Source of the DNA: Bacteroidota bacterium
Lineage (GTDB): Bacteria; Bacteroidota; Bacteroidia; Chitinophagales; Chitinophagaceae
Direction: 5' to 3'
DNA: 64,000 nt
Assembly: GCA_018268055.1 (NCBI GenBank)
Contig: JAFDXF010000065.1
Location: 1 to 64,000 of the forward strand
Part shown: piece by piece, positions 17,130 to 25,661 of the stretch
Position numbering within the stretch: the first letter of the stretch is position 1
Layout: each line of letters opens with the position of its first letter
Notes under the pieces: generated by a model
Told to the model about the DNA's origin: nothing
The model's input: the letters and a program-made list of their open reading frames with translations, nothing else
Database searches by the model: none
Translations under genes and position numbers: made by a program

Positions 17130-19571
17130 TCACACTACATCTACATCAGGTGTTATTACTACTGATTTAAAATCTTTGTGTTGATGTAAAATAGCCGTTT
17201 GTTCTATTAAATCTTTTTTACACTGCTTGATGAACTGTGTATTACGTGGTAGCTTCAATAATAATTCCATTAAATATTGATTGCGGATACGGCTAACTAC
17301 AGGTTCGGCAGGGCCAACAATATAACTGCCATAATTTTTTTGCAAACTATGTGTAAATTGATGCGCAGCTCTTTCCACCACATCTTTAAACTTATGTCGG
17401 AAAGTGAGATGAATTAATCGACTGAAAGGAGGATAAAAAAATTGTCTTCTTGCTTCCAACTCTTGTTTGAAAAAACTAATATAATTATGTTGTTTCACCA
17501 ATTGTAAAATTGGATGCATCGGTTGCGATGTTTGTACGATTACATTCCCTGTATTTTCTTTTCTTCCTGCTCGTCCGCTTACCTGCTCCAATAATTGAAA
17601 GGCTCTTTCATTCACTCGGAAATCGGCAAAGTGCAACAAACCATCTGCATCGGGAATACCTACTAAATCCACATTGTCGAAATCCAATCCCTTCACCACC
17701 ATTTGTGTGCCAACCAAAATATCAATTCTTTTTTGTTCAAACTGCTGAATCAAAACATCGTGTGCATTTTTCCCTCTTATCGAATCAATATCCATTCGTG
17801 CAATCTTAGCATTAGGAAACACTTCTTGCAGCTGCTCTTCAATTTTTTCAGTACCAAAATTTCTTTGCGAAAATTTATCACTACCACAAGCAGGACAAGA
17901 ATGTACCGGCGGATAAGTAGTGCCACAATAATGGCAAATCAGTTTATTCGTCAGTTTATGATAAGTGAGGGAAACATCACAATGTTTGCATTGCGGTATC
18001 CATCCACAAATCATACACACTTGATATGGTGCATAGCCACGCCTATTTTGAAAAAGTATAATTTGCTTTTGTCTTTCCAATACACTTGTTATAGCTTCAA
18101 TCAGTTCGGTAGATAATATTAATTTGGACTTATCTTTTTGAACCACTTTTCGGGTATCAATAATCTGAAGTGGCGGCAATTCAAGATTGCCATATCGCTG
18201 CATCAACTCTACTAAAGCATACTTATCATTTACAGCATTGTAATAACTTTCCATAGAAGGCGTTCCGCTTCCTAATAAAACCTTGGCATCAAACAGAGAA
18301 GCGAGAAAAATAGCTGCATCTCTTCCATTGTAACGAGGTGCCGGATCTTGTTGCTTGTACGATGTATCATGTTCCTCATCACAAACGATCAATCCTAATT
18401 GTTGAAATGGTAAAAACAACGACGACCTTGCCCCTAAAACTACTCTCAAATCACCACTTTTTACTTTATTCCAAATTTCTATTCGTTCATTCTGAGAAAA
18501 TTTTGAATGATACACACCGATGTATCCTCCAAAATGTTTTTCTAACCTGCGAATAACTTGCGAAGTGAGTGCTATCTCCGGCAAAAGATATAAAATCTGC
18601 TTTCCATTCTTTATATATTCTTCAATGAGTTTTATATAAACATTTGTTTTCCCGCTCGATGTAACTCCATGAAGCAAACATACATTTTTTGCTTGCAACT
18701 TTTCAGAAATCTCTGCGAATGCTTTTTGTTGAGCTTCGGTCAATTCAAAATCAATTGCGACATTTTTGGGTAGATACTTTATTCTGTCCACTACTCTTTT
18801 CTCTGCTATCAATATATTTTTTTCAATCAGGCCTTTCAATTGTGCATCAGATGCACCCGACTTTTTGAGCAATGCGGATTTTACAACTTCTCCTTCTGTT
18901 TTCATAAGGTGCAGATAGCTAAGTAATAGTTCCATTTGTTTTGGAGCTCTCGACCAATTGTTCAGTAAATCGGCAAGCTTTTCTTCATTGGTATATTCCG
19001 GATTCAAAAGAATGAATGTATCTTTTTTGGGCGAATAAGTTTGTTTCAATGCTTCCCACACATAACAAACCCGCTTATTGATTAAACGATTGATAACCGG
19101 ATAAGCATTATGAGTATCTAAAATTTGTTGTACTTCAGAAAGATTTAGTTCTTTTTTAATCAATAATGCTTCCGCCAAAATAAATTCATCATGATCTAAT
19201 GAATTAAAATTATCGCCATACTCGTCATTAAACACCAAAATGGTTTCACTCGATAATTTAAAATGTGCAGGTAGTGCAGCTGCCATTACTTCACCTTCTG
19301 AACACATATAATATTTTGCAATCCACTCCCACAGTTTCAATTGCACATCATAAATAACCGGTTCAACATCTAACAAATTCAAAATATCTTTTGCCTCAAA
19401 CATTTCAGGTTTTTCATTGTGCAATCTTTTCACAATGCCTGCATATTTTTTGGTTTTGCCCAAATTCACTTCAACCCTGCACCCAGGCAACACAGCTTCA
19501 CGCAGCCGCTCCGGTATAGACCAAGTGTAATTCTTAGGCAGTGCAGATGGTATGATAATTTCGGCGTACAA
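17130..19571 (-). CDS. priA: Primosomal protein N' (replication restart helicase PriA)
   Basis: 813-aa superfamily 2 helicase that reloads the replisome at stalled forks. It has an N-terminal 3'-DNA-end-binding domain (residues 1-100), Walker A GVTSSGKT, the DEEH box, and the zinc-binding insert with CxxC pairs (CMICGWIPQCKHC, CHYCGTTYPPVHSCPAC), then helicase motifs V-VI (GTQMVVKGLDF, QVSGRAGR). Start: no ATG exists between the in-frame upstream stop (19620-19622) and the conserved N-terminus; the first plausible codon is TTG at 19571. Confidence 0.96.
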   Translation of the reverse strand: MYAEIIIPSALPKNYTWSIPERLREAVLPGCRVEVNLGKTKKYAGIVKRLHNEKPEMFEAKDILNLLDVEPVIYDVQLKLWEWIAKYYMCSEGEVMAAALPAHFKLSSETILVFNDEYGDNFNSLDHDEFILAEALLIKKELNLSEVQQILDTHNAYPVINRLINKRVCYVWEALKQTYSPKKDTFILLNPEYTNEEKLADLLNNWSRAPKQMELLLSYLHLMKTEGEVVKSALLKKSGASDAQLKGLIEKNILIAEKRVVDRIKYLPKNVAIDFELTEAQQKAFAEISEKLQAKNVCLLHGVTSSGKTNVYIKLIEEYIKNGKQILYLLPEIALTSQVIRRLEKHFGGYIGVYHSKFSQNERIEIWNKVKSGDLRVVLGARSSLFLPFQQLGLIVCDEEHDTSYKQQDPAPRYNGRDAAIFLASLFDAKVLLGSGTPSMESYYNAVNDKYALVELMQRYGNLELPPLQIIDTRKVVQKDKSKLILSTELIEAITSVLERQKQIILFQNRRGYAPYQVCMICGWIPQCKHCDVSLTYHKLTNKLICHYCGTTYPPVHSCPACGSDKFSQRNFGTEKIEEQLQEVFPNAKIARMDIDSIRGKNAHDVLIQQFEQKRIDILVGTQMVVKGLDFDNVDLVGIPDADGLLHFADFRVNERAFQLLEQVSGRAGRKENTGNVIVQTSQPMHPILQLVKQHNYISFFKQELEARRQFFYPPFSRLIHLTFRHKFKDVVERAAHQFTHSLQKNYGSYIVGPAEPVVSRIRNQYLMELLLKLPRNTQFIKQCKKDLIEQTAILHQHKDFKSVVITPDVDVV

Positions 19572-19614
19572 ATTTTTTTTTGTTTTTATTAATTTAAAGT
19601 TTAAGAAAAGAAAG

Positions 19615-19622
19615 CAAAGTTA
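19615..19622 (-). promoter_or_regulatory. -7 box for priA
   Basis: TAACTTTG on the minus strand, about 44 nt before the TTG start of priA and overlapping the stop codon of plsC. It suggests that priA has its own promoter although plsC ends just upstream. Confidence 0.45.
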
Positions 19623-20369
19623 CTCTTTTCGCCAAGCAGCATTGTATTCAATCATTTTTTGTTCCATCATCTGAAATACTTTTTCTTTTAGATGAGTTAC
19701 CTCTTTTAAAGTATATTCTATTACCGATATTTCTTCTAGATAAACAGCTCTACACTTACCCGGCGACATACTGAACAATGATTCATAAGGCATTCTGCAG
19801 TATGCATCCAGCAATAGTACAGGCTTCACAGGTGTTTGTGTTTCTATTGCTACTCTGAAAGCACCATCGTAAAATGATTTCAGCGGTGTTGTTCCCATAT
19901 TAAATGTTCCTTCCGGAAATACTAAAACAGAAATTCCTTTTCTGATGACTGATTTCAAAATCTGAATACTTTTTGTACGGCTGCCGGGATTATTTCTATC
20001 CACTGTGACAATGGCATTGCGATAAATAAATCCAAACACCGGCACCTTAGACATTTCTATTTTTCCCAGTGGGCGAAAATGTTGGCGATACACTTTACAA
20101 ATGATTGCCGCATCTAAATAAGAAATATGATTACTCACAAAAATGTACGGTTTCTTTTTATCATGTGGAGCATGATAAATATTTCTATGCCAAATAAAAA
20201 TCAAGAAGAACCAAATATCCGCCCATAGCATACAAAGGCGTATAATCATATTACCGCCGGTAATTTTTCCAAACAAACTTGCAATGAGTACAAAAGGAAA
20301 AATGAACAACATTACAATTACAAACGTTAGAAATGCATAGACACTGTAAATGCTTTTCAGAAATTTCAT
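19620..20369 (-). CDS. plsC: 1-acyl-glycerol-3-phosphate acyltransferase (PlsC type)
   Basis: Phospholipid acyltransferase making phosphatidate from lysophosphatidate at the inner membrane, about 249 aa. The NHISYLD motif gives the catalytic His81 and Asp86, and FPEGT follows near residue 153. Hydrophobic segments lie at residues 10-33 and 45-60. A longer frame opens at 20447, but the ATG at 20369 is better: it has a rare good Shine-Dalgarno (AGGAG, 7 nt upstream) and fits the family N-terminus. It lies 10 nt behind the DUF4258 gene, likely cotranscribed. Confidence 0.9.
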   Translation of the reverse strand: MKFLKSIYSVYAFLTFVIVMLFIFPFVLIASLFGKITGGNMIIRLCMLWADIWFFLIFIWHRNIYHAPHDKKKPYIFVSNHISYLDAAIICKVYRQHFRPLGKIEMSKVPVFGFIYRNAIVTVDRNNPGSRTKSIQILKSVIRKGISVLVFPEGTFNMGTTPLKSFYDGAFRVAIETQTPVKPVLLLDAYCRMPYESLFSMSPGKCRAVYLEEISVIEYTLKEVTHLKEKVFQMMEQKMIEYNAAWRKE

Positions 20370-20379
20370 CTGCTGCTCC

Positions 20380-20847
20380 TTAATTTTTATTTTTATACTT
20401 GTTCTCATCACCCGGGCAATCGCAACTCCATTCTCTTCCCAAATCAATCACAGTAACTACTTCCGTTTTGTAATCACACTGAGCAAATACAATTCTTACT
20501 CGTTGATTATCTTGAGTGATACCTTCTAAAGCATAACGAGGACAACGTGCATTTTGTATTTCACTTTTATTATAATTAATCGTACCATTTTGCATAATAT
20601 CTTCTACCTCCGACTGCGAGATATGCCTACAAGACATCCTGCATTTTGCATGCTCACTATATTCAAGATAGGAAATTCTTCTGTCGAAACCTCTATTTCT
20701 GTTTACATTACTTGAGGGATCTTTTTTTGTATTATTGGTCACCTTTGGTTTCGGCTCGGGTTCATTCTTTTTTTGGCATTGTTTTATTACCAAAAGGAGA
20801 ACTCCCAGTACAATAACTAATGCTAATGGCATCCATTTCTTATTCAC
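20380..20847 (-). CDS. Membrane-anchored DUF4258 domain protein
   Basis: 155-aa protein with one N-terminal membrane segment (about residues 6-22) ending in a Cys, a charged Pro/Lys/Asn linker, and a C-terminal DUF4258 domain: HAKCRMSCRHIS followed by an NGTINY strand and VVTVIDLG. DUF4258 is of unknown function; small-toxin-like BrnT/RelE-fold relatives have been suggested for similar sequences, but nothing here shows toxicity. Extra cysteines (C-x3-C, CDCPGD) are unusual. The start is GTG at 20847, or ATG five codons in (20832). Confidence 0.75.
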   Translation of the reverse strand: MNKKWMPLALVIVLGVLLLVIKQCQKKNEPEPKPKVTNNTKKDPSSNVNRNRGFDRRISYLEYSEHAKCRMSCRHISQSEVEDIMQNGTINYNKSEIQNARCPRYALEGITQDNQRVRIVFAQCDYKTEVVTVIDLGREWSCDCPGDENKYKNKN

Positions 20848-20923
20848 TACTCAATTTTTGGTTAAAAATAAGACATTCAAGCAAGGAAGACCATTTTCTA
20901 CTCTAATCTTTAGCCATATAACG

Positions 20924-20931
20924 TAACTTTG
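20924..20931 (+). promoter_or_regulatory. -7 box for mtaB
   Basis: TAACTTTG, full match to TAnnTTTG, about 62 nt upstream of the mtaB ATG. No clear -33 TTG at the standard distance. Confidence 0.45.
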
Positions 20932-20992
20932 CAGCCTTCATTCAACTGATTATGTACAGTGATGAATAGTTTATTTTTCTTTAAAATATTGG

Positions 20993-22255
20993 ATGAACAT
21001 GGCAACCGCAAAAACAGTAGCATTTCACACATTAGGATGTAAATTAAATTTCGCAGAAACCTCTTCCCTTTCCCGCATTTTAGAAGCAGAGGGTTATGAG
21101 AAAAAGGATTTTGATGAAGAAGCCGATGTTTATGTGATTAACACCTGCTCTGTTACCGACAATGCCAATAAAGAATGTAGGCAAATTATACGCCGCATAC
21201 AACGAAAAGCACCGGAGAGTATGGTGGTGATTACGGGTTGCTATGCTCAGTTGAAACCAAAAGAGATTGCAGAAATTCCCGGAGTTTCACTTGTATTGGG
21301 TGCATCGGAGAAGTTTAACATAGCACATCATATTAAAGAATTGGCGCATGGCGATTCTGCAAAAATTTGTAGTTGCGATATTGAAGATGTCAGTGATTTT
21401 CATTCTTCTTGGAGTGTAAACGACAGAACGAGAACTTTTCTGAAAGTACAAGATGGTTGCGATTATAATTGCTCCTACTGCACCATACCGATGGCTCGCG
21501 GAAAAAGCAGAAGTGATACAATGGAGAATGTACTCACCAATGTAAAAAATCTTGCAGCCAATGGTGTGAAAGAAATTGTATTGACGGGTGTCAACTTAGG
21601 AGAGTTTGAAAGTCCGGATGGGGAAAATTTTTATTCCCTCATTCAGGAATTAGAGAAAGTAGAAGACATTCAGCGTTATCGCATTTCATCTATTGAGCCT
21701 AACTTATTAACCAATGAAATAATAGATTTCGTGGCAACCAGTAAAAAATTCATGCCGCATTTTCATATACCACTACAAAGTGGTAGCAATAAAATTCTCG
21801 GTTTGATGCGTCGCCGATATCAGAGAGAATTGTACGTTGATAGAGTAAATCATATAAAAAGTGTGATGCCTCATTGTGCAATAGGTGTAGATGTCATTGT
21901 GGGTTTCCCCGGAGAAACCGATGAATTATTTCAAGAGACTTTTGATTTCCTTCACTCCTTGGAAGTTTCTTATCTGCACGTATTCACTTATTCTGAAAGA
22001 GAGCATACACAAGCACTCACGATTAGGCCTATAGTAAATCCTGCTGTACGCAATGAACGAAATAAAATATTACGCAACCTTTCTTATATGAAAATGCAAT
22101 ATTTTACAGAGCAGCATATTGGCAAAGCAAGGCCTGTACTATTTGAAGGTCGTGGTGGGGGGATAATGATGGAAGGCTACACCGACAATTACATCAGAAT
22201 CACCACACCTTACCGCGAAGAATGGGCAAATGAAATTGTAGATTGGAAAGTTTAA
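20993..22255 (+). CDS. mtaB: tRNA t6A37 methylthiotransferase MtaB
   Basis: Radical SAM methylthiotransferase that converts t6A37 to ms2t6A37 in ANN-decoding tRNAs, 420 aa. The N-terminal MTTase domain has its cluster cysteines at Cys16, Cys52 and Cys83. The radical SAM cluster CxxxCxxC is Cys156-Cys160-Cys163 (GCDYNCSYC). GFPGET and a short C-terminal TRAM-like region follow. LGCKLNFAET and the sequence around Cys52 (NTCSVTDNANKE) match MtaB rather than MiaB or RimO. ATGs at 20993 and 20999 are both possible. tsaD, needed to make its t6A substrate, lies elsewhere in the window (57.3 kb). Confidence 0.93.
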   Translation: MNMATAKTVAFHTLGCKLNFAETSSLSRILEAEGYEKKDFDEEADVYVINTCSVTDNANKECRQIIRRIQRKAPESMVVITGCYAQLKPKEIAEIPGVSLVLGASEKFNIAHHIKELAHGDSAKICSCDIEDVSDFHSSWSVNDRTRTFLKVQDGCDYNCSYCTIPMARGKSRSDTMENVLTNVKNLAANGVKEIVLTGVNLGEFESPDGENFYSLIQELEKVEDIQRYRISSIEPNLLTNEIIDFVATSKKFMPHFHIPLQSGSNKILGLMRRRYQRELYVDRVNHIKSVMPHCAIGVDVIVGFPGETDELFQETFDFLHSLEVSYLHVFTYSEREHTQALTIRPIVNPAVRNERNKILRNLSYMKMQYFTEQHIGKARPVLFEGRGGGIMMEGYTDNYIRITTPYREEWANEIVDWKV

Positions 22256-22266
22256 AAAGTATAATT

Positions 22267-22707
22267 ATGGCAACAATTAATCCTTACATCAATTTTAATG
22301 GCAATGCAGAAGAGGCATTTCTATTTTACAAATCGGTATTTGGCGGAGAGTTCACCGCATTAGTCCGTTTCAAGGATATACCCGGTAATCCTGATTTTAC
22401 TATTCCGGAAAATGAAGCGAACAAAATCATGCATATTAAATTGCCTATCGGGAAACACAATGTATTAATCGCAAATGATGTTCCCGAATTTATGGGGCGG
22501 GTAAATGAAAATGAGAATCGAAGTAAAATTGCAGTAACAGCAGAAAGTAGAGAAGAGGCAGACCATATCTACAATGGACTTTCGGCAGGTGGCACTATAG
22601 AAATGGCGATTGGTGATAGTCCATGGGGCTCTTATTTTGCCATGTTCCGAGATAAATATGGCATTGAGTGGACAATTGATTTTGACCCGAGAGAAACAGC
22701 AAATTAA
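22267..22707 (+). CDS. PhnB-like VOC (glyoxalase-fold) protein
   Basis: 146-aa vicinal oxygen chelate protein of the PhnB/YjdN type: INPYINFNGNAEEAFLFYKSVFGGE at the start, paired beta-alpha-beta-beta-beta modules, and GSYFAMFRDKYGIEWTIDFD at the end. This family is structurally related to glyoxalases but its reaction is mostly unknown. The ATG at 22267 is preferred to one at 22243, which would overlap mtaB and add an unrelated tail. It lies 11 nt after mtaB and is probably cotranscribed. Confidence 0.88.
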   Translation: MATINPYINFNGNAEEAFLFYKSVFGGEFTALVRFKDIPGNPDFTIPENEANKIMHIKLPIGKHNVLIANDVPEFMGRVNENENRSKIAVTAESREEADHIYNGLSAGGTIEMAIGDSPWGSYFAMFRDKYGIEWTIDFDPRETAN

Positions 22708-22760
22708 AACAAACCATTTTCATTATTTGCCAACAAAAAACTTTGAAGAGTAATAATCAT

Positions 22761-23402
22761 TTAATCCTCAAAATATTTTTTCATCTCTTCAATCTTTGAC
22801 TCACCGTCTTTTATTGGAATAATTTTAGCCTTTGGCAAAACAATGTGGGGCGCTCTTTTTTTAACAGAAACGGCTTTGATATAAAACACATAAGCGCCTC
22901 TACTTTCTACCAGTAGAACCATTCCGGGTAATCCTCTAAATTGATTAGGTCCAAAAGGAACAGGCAATGAAGGCGCATACCATGCTATCACTTCTTCACC
23001 TACTGCTACTTTACATAAATAACCGGCGATAGTCATCGTGTCACTATACAATGTCCAATCAATATTTTTATTTTCATATTCCAATAAAAGAGGTGGATTT
23101 TCTATATAATTTACTCGCAGGGTACGACTAAATTTTGGAAAATAAAATTCCATGTGATTGTCATATCTTTTACCAACTTCACTATTCCTCTTATTTTCCC
23201 TTCTTGTACCTCCACTAGAAAATGAAAGAGAATCTCCTTGTGTATATACCATATTTATCCGCTTATTTTCTTTTGGCATTCTCTGATCATCTTTAGAAAA
23301 GGTTTTATAAACAGTATTATACTCAACCGTGTAATTGTCTTGTGCATCTACCAGACTACTTAGTCTAAGACAAAAAACAAAGAATATATATTTCCTTTTC
23401 AT
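22761..23402 (-). CDS. GLPGLI family secreted protein, copy 1
   Basis: About 213 aa, with a signal peptide ending at VDAQ and the family signature FRGLPGMVL near residue 155. GLPGLI proteins occur mainly in Bacteroidota, are exported and have no known function; many lie near TonB transporter genes, but none is present here. The ATG at 23402 (MKRKYIFF) is chosen over an upstream GTG because it matches the start of the neighbouring paralogue. It lies downstream of copy 2 on the same strand. The last 26 codons are almost identical to those of copy 2. Confidence 0.86.
   Translation of the reverse strand: MKRKYIFFVFCLRLSSLVDAQDNYTVEYNTVYKTFSKDDQRMPKENKRINMVYTQGDSLSFSSGGTRRENKRNSEVGKRYDNHMEFYFPKFSRTLRVNYIENPPLLLEYENKNIDWTLYSDTMTIAGYLCKVAVGEEVIAWYAPSLPVPFGPNQFRGLPGMVLLVESRGAYVFYIKAVSVKKRAPHIVLPKAKIIPIKDGESKIEEMKKYFED
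22770..22847. repeat. Direct repeat, copy A (3' end of GLPGLI copy 1)
   Basis: 78 bp that recur at 23520-23597 with a single difference (C at 22830 against T at 23580). The offset is exactly 750 bp. It spans the last 26 codons of both GLPGLI genes, while the upstream parts of the genes are clearly more diverged. Confidence 0.9.
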
Positions 23403-23510
23403 AATTGACGGCACTTAAATTCGATTAATAATTTCTACTCTTATTAAAGTATTACATTAAATCCAGATAAAAAACATTACTTCACTTCTATAAATACAAG
23501 TTTAAATACT

Positions 23511-24152
23511 TCAATCTTTAAAATATTTTTTCATCTCTTCAATCTTTGACTCACCGTCTTTTATTGGAATAATTTTAGCTTTTGGCAAAACAATGTGTGG
23601 TGCACCTTTTTTTACGGATAACGCTTTAAGAAAATAAGCTCGTTCACCCCGACTTTCCAACATCAATATTGTACCGGGCAATCCTACAAGGTATCCATGT
23701 CCAAAGGATGCAGGTAATGACGGCGCATACCAAGCTTTCATTCCATCTACTACGGCTGATTGGCAAAAATATCCTGCAATGGTCATCGTGTCGGAATGCA
23801 GCACCCAATCAAAATTTTTCTTTTTATATTCCAATAAACCCGAAGGTTCTGCATAAAAGCTTTCCTCAAGACTTCTATTTAATTTGGGAAAATAGTATGA
23901 AGAATGTTGGTCTCTCTGTCTTCCCACTTCATTTCTTTTCTTCTTCGGTCGCTGGCCACTTACACTTAAAAACGAAAGAGAATCACCATTGATATAAAGG
24001 ATATCTTTTCTATCAAAATCATTTGGTCGTAAGGGAATTTGATTCGCAAAAGTCAAAGAAGAATAACCATACACTATCGTATAATTTTCTTGCGCATATA
24101 ACAAATTGCTAAACACAAGACAAAAAACAATGAATATATATTTCCATTTCAT
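23511..24152 (-). CDS. GLPGLI family secreted protein, copy 2
   Basis: 213 aa, signal peptide (MKWKYIFIVFCLVFSNLLYAQ) and signature LVGLPGTIL. Paralogue of the next gene, with moderate identity in the body and near-identity over the last 26 residues. Its start codon lies only 2 nt from the 3' end of the tRNA-Val gene on the same strand, leaving no room for an ordinary leader or promoter. It should therefore be transcribed with the tRNA and become leaderless once the tRNA 3' end is cut. Function unknown. Confidence 0.86.
   Translation of the reverse strand: MKWKYIFIVFCLVFSNLLYAQENYTIVYGYSSLTFANQIPLRPNDFDRKDILYINGDSLSFLSVSGQRPKKKRNEVGRQRDQHSSYYFPKLNRSLEESFYAEPSGLLEYKKKNFDWVLHSDTMTIAGYFCQSAVVDGMKAWYAPSLPASFGHGYLVGLPGTILMLESRGERAYFLKALSVKKGAPHIVLPKAKIIPIKDGESKIEEMKKYFKD
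23520..23597. repeat. Direct repeat, copy B (3' end of GLPGLI copy 2)
   Basis: Second copy of the 78-bp block found at 22770-22847, one mismatch. Points to a recent duplication or gene conversion limited to the 3' ends. Confidence 0.9.
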
Positions 24153-24154
24153 AG

Positions 24155-24229
24155 TGGAACGTACTGGGTTCGAACCGGTGACCTCTGCTCTGTCAAAGCA
24201 GCGCTCTAAACCAACTGAGCTAACGTTCC
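24155..24229 (-). tRNA. tRNA-Val (GAC)
   Basis: 75-nt cloverleaf on the minus strand. Acceptor stem GGAACGT/ACGTTCC, D-arm with AGTTGGTT loop, anticodon stem CTGCT/AGCAG with loop TTGACAG (anticodon GAC, Val), variable loop AGGTC, T-loop TTCGAAC, discriminator A. CCA is not encoded. The T-stem ACCGG/CCAGT has one C-A mismatch at the middle pair. The GLPGLI copy 2 gene starts directly downstream. Confidence 0.93.
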
Positions 24230-24317
24230 TAAAAAGCTAAAAATAAAGATATTTTCTATCAGAAAATGTACAATAATAATCTATTCATTTCCGAAATTTG
24301 CAGCAAAATAAGCAAGA

Positions 24318-24674
24318 ATGTTACTGTTCAAACAATTTACTTTCGACTCCGCACACTATCTGCCCCATGTGCCCGATGGACATAAATGCAAAGAAACACA
24401 TGGCCATACTTATCGATTAGTAGTATATATAGAAGGAACTTTGGATGAGAAACTCGGTTGGGTAATGGATTTTGGCGATTTAAAATCTGTGGTAAATCCA
24501 ATCATTGACCAACTAGACCATAAAATGCTCAACAACATAAAAGGTTTGGAGAACCCTACCTGCGAACTAATCGCCGTATGGATTTGGAATCATATAAAAC
24601 CTGCTGTTCCCGCACTCAAAAAAATAGAACTACACGAAACGCCTACTTCGGGAGTGGTGTATGACGGAAGTTAG
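24318..24674 (+). CDS. queD: 6-carboxytetrahydropterin synthase (QueD type)
   Basis: 118-aa member of the 6-pyruvoyl-tetrahydropterin synthase family. It should turn dihydroneopterin triphosphate into 6-carboxy-tetrahydropterin, an early step to queuosine. The zinc ligands are the His of FDSAHYL and the two His of ETHGHTY. Cys (GHKCKETHGH) is the expected catalytic residue, and a C-terminal LHETPTSGVVY closes the active site with the Glu. Length is typical. No other queuosine biosynthesis gene adjoins it, but a queuosine-precursor-type transporter gene lies near 39 kb. Confidence 0.9.
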   Translation: MLLFKQFTFDSAHYLPHVPDGHKCKETHGHTYRLVVYIEGTLDEKLGWVMDFGDLKSVVNPIIDQLDHKMLNNIKGLENPTCELIAVWIWNHIKPAVPALKKIELHETPTSGVVYDGS

Positions 24675-24703
24675 CTCTTCGCAAGAATGAATGAATGAAT
24701 TTA

Positions 24704-25603
24704 CTACGACCAAAGCCCTGAAGGATATTCGCCTGCGGTTATTAACTTATTCAAACTATCTTTTACAAACGGAGCATCTTCTTTATAGGTAACACCAAAC
24801 CATGTGGAGCTCGTAGGAATCACTTGCACTTGTCCACCTTCTTTGATAAATTCATCAGCCACTATGGGAATAAAAAATTCTGATTTCAATTCCTGACCAT
24901 AAGTATTCAAAAACTTTTGAAATAATTTCTTTGTATAAGGAAAAAATGAAGGATGAAAGCACCAAAAGTTCATTGACACTCGTGTATTCACTGATAATTC
25001 TTTAGGTTCTAAACCATCTTCACTGACAATCTTTCCTCCCTTCTGTGAAATATTGATTCTCTCAGTAACTGTTGCTAAGTTTCCATCATTATCCAATCCG
25101 CAAACGCCTCTGTTCACTGTTCCATAATCGGAAAGTGTTTTGATTAAATCATAACCAACAATGGCATAATTTTTTTCAGTGCAACCAACGGATAAAAATG
25201 AAGCTGCATTTTGAAAAGCATTTTTCCCATAGAAATCATCTGCATTGATTACAGCGAAAGGTTCTTTCGCAGCATCCATTGCACAAAGAACAGCATGTGC
25301 TGTGCCCCAAGGCTTTGTTCGCTCTGTTGGAAATTTATATCCTTCTAAAAAATAATTCAATTCTTGATATACATACTCCGTTTGAATTTTCCCTTTCAAC
25401 TTAGGTTCAAAAATGTTTTTAAAATTTTCGGCAAAAGATTCTCTAATAATAAAAACTACTTTCCCAAAGCCTGCACGAATAGCATCAAAAATGGAGTAGT
25501 CCATAATTGTTTCCCCTTCGGGCCCGAACCCTTCTACCTGTTTCATACTACCATAACGAGAGGCCATTCCTGCTGCTAAAATCACTAAAGTTGGTTTGCT
25601 CAT
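24704..25603 (-). CDS. NTP-transferase family sugar nucleotidyltransferase
   Basis: About 299 aa with an N-terminal nucleotidyltransferase signature: VILAAGMASRYGSMKQ, then FGPEGETIMDYSIFDA and INADDFYG for metal binding. A longer frame opens at 25759, but the ATG at 25603 (MSKPTLVILAAG) directly precedes the Rossmann start. It would activate a sugar 1-phosphate with an NTP. The exact sugar is unclear; it is more diverged than RmlA, GalU or GlmU. It is divergent from the PLP enzyme gene with a 58-nt gap. Confidence 0.82.
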   Translation of the reverse strand: MSKPTLVILAAGMASRYGSMKQVEGFGPEGETIMDYSIFDAIRAGFGKVVFIIRESFAENFKNIFEPKLKGKIQTEYVYQELNYFLEGYKFPTERTKPWGTAHAVLCAMDAAKEPFAVINADDFYGKNAFQNAASFLSVGCTEKNYAIVGYDLIKTLSDYGTVNRGVCGLDNDGNLATVTERINISQKGGKIVSEDGLEPKELSVNTRVSMNFWCFHPSFFPYTKKLFQKFLNTYGQELKSEFFIPIVADEFIKEGGQVQVIPTSSTWFGVTYKEDAPFVKDSLNKLITAGEYPSGLWS

Positions 25604-25661
25604 ATTCTTTATTTTAAGCCATGCGAAATTAAAGTAAATTCGCCAGTCGTAAAACGAAATA

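Noticed and set aside
24153..24317. Possible attachment site or integrated element next to tRNA-Val
   Set aside because: No integrase, direct repeat of the tRNA end or phage gene is visible on either side.
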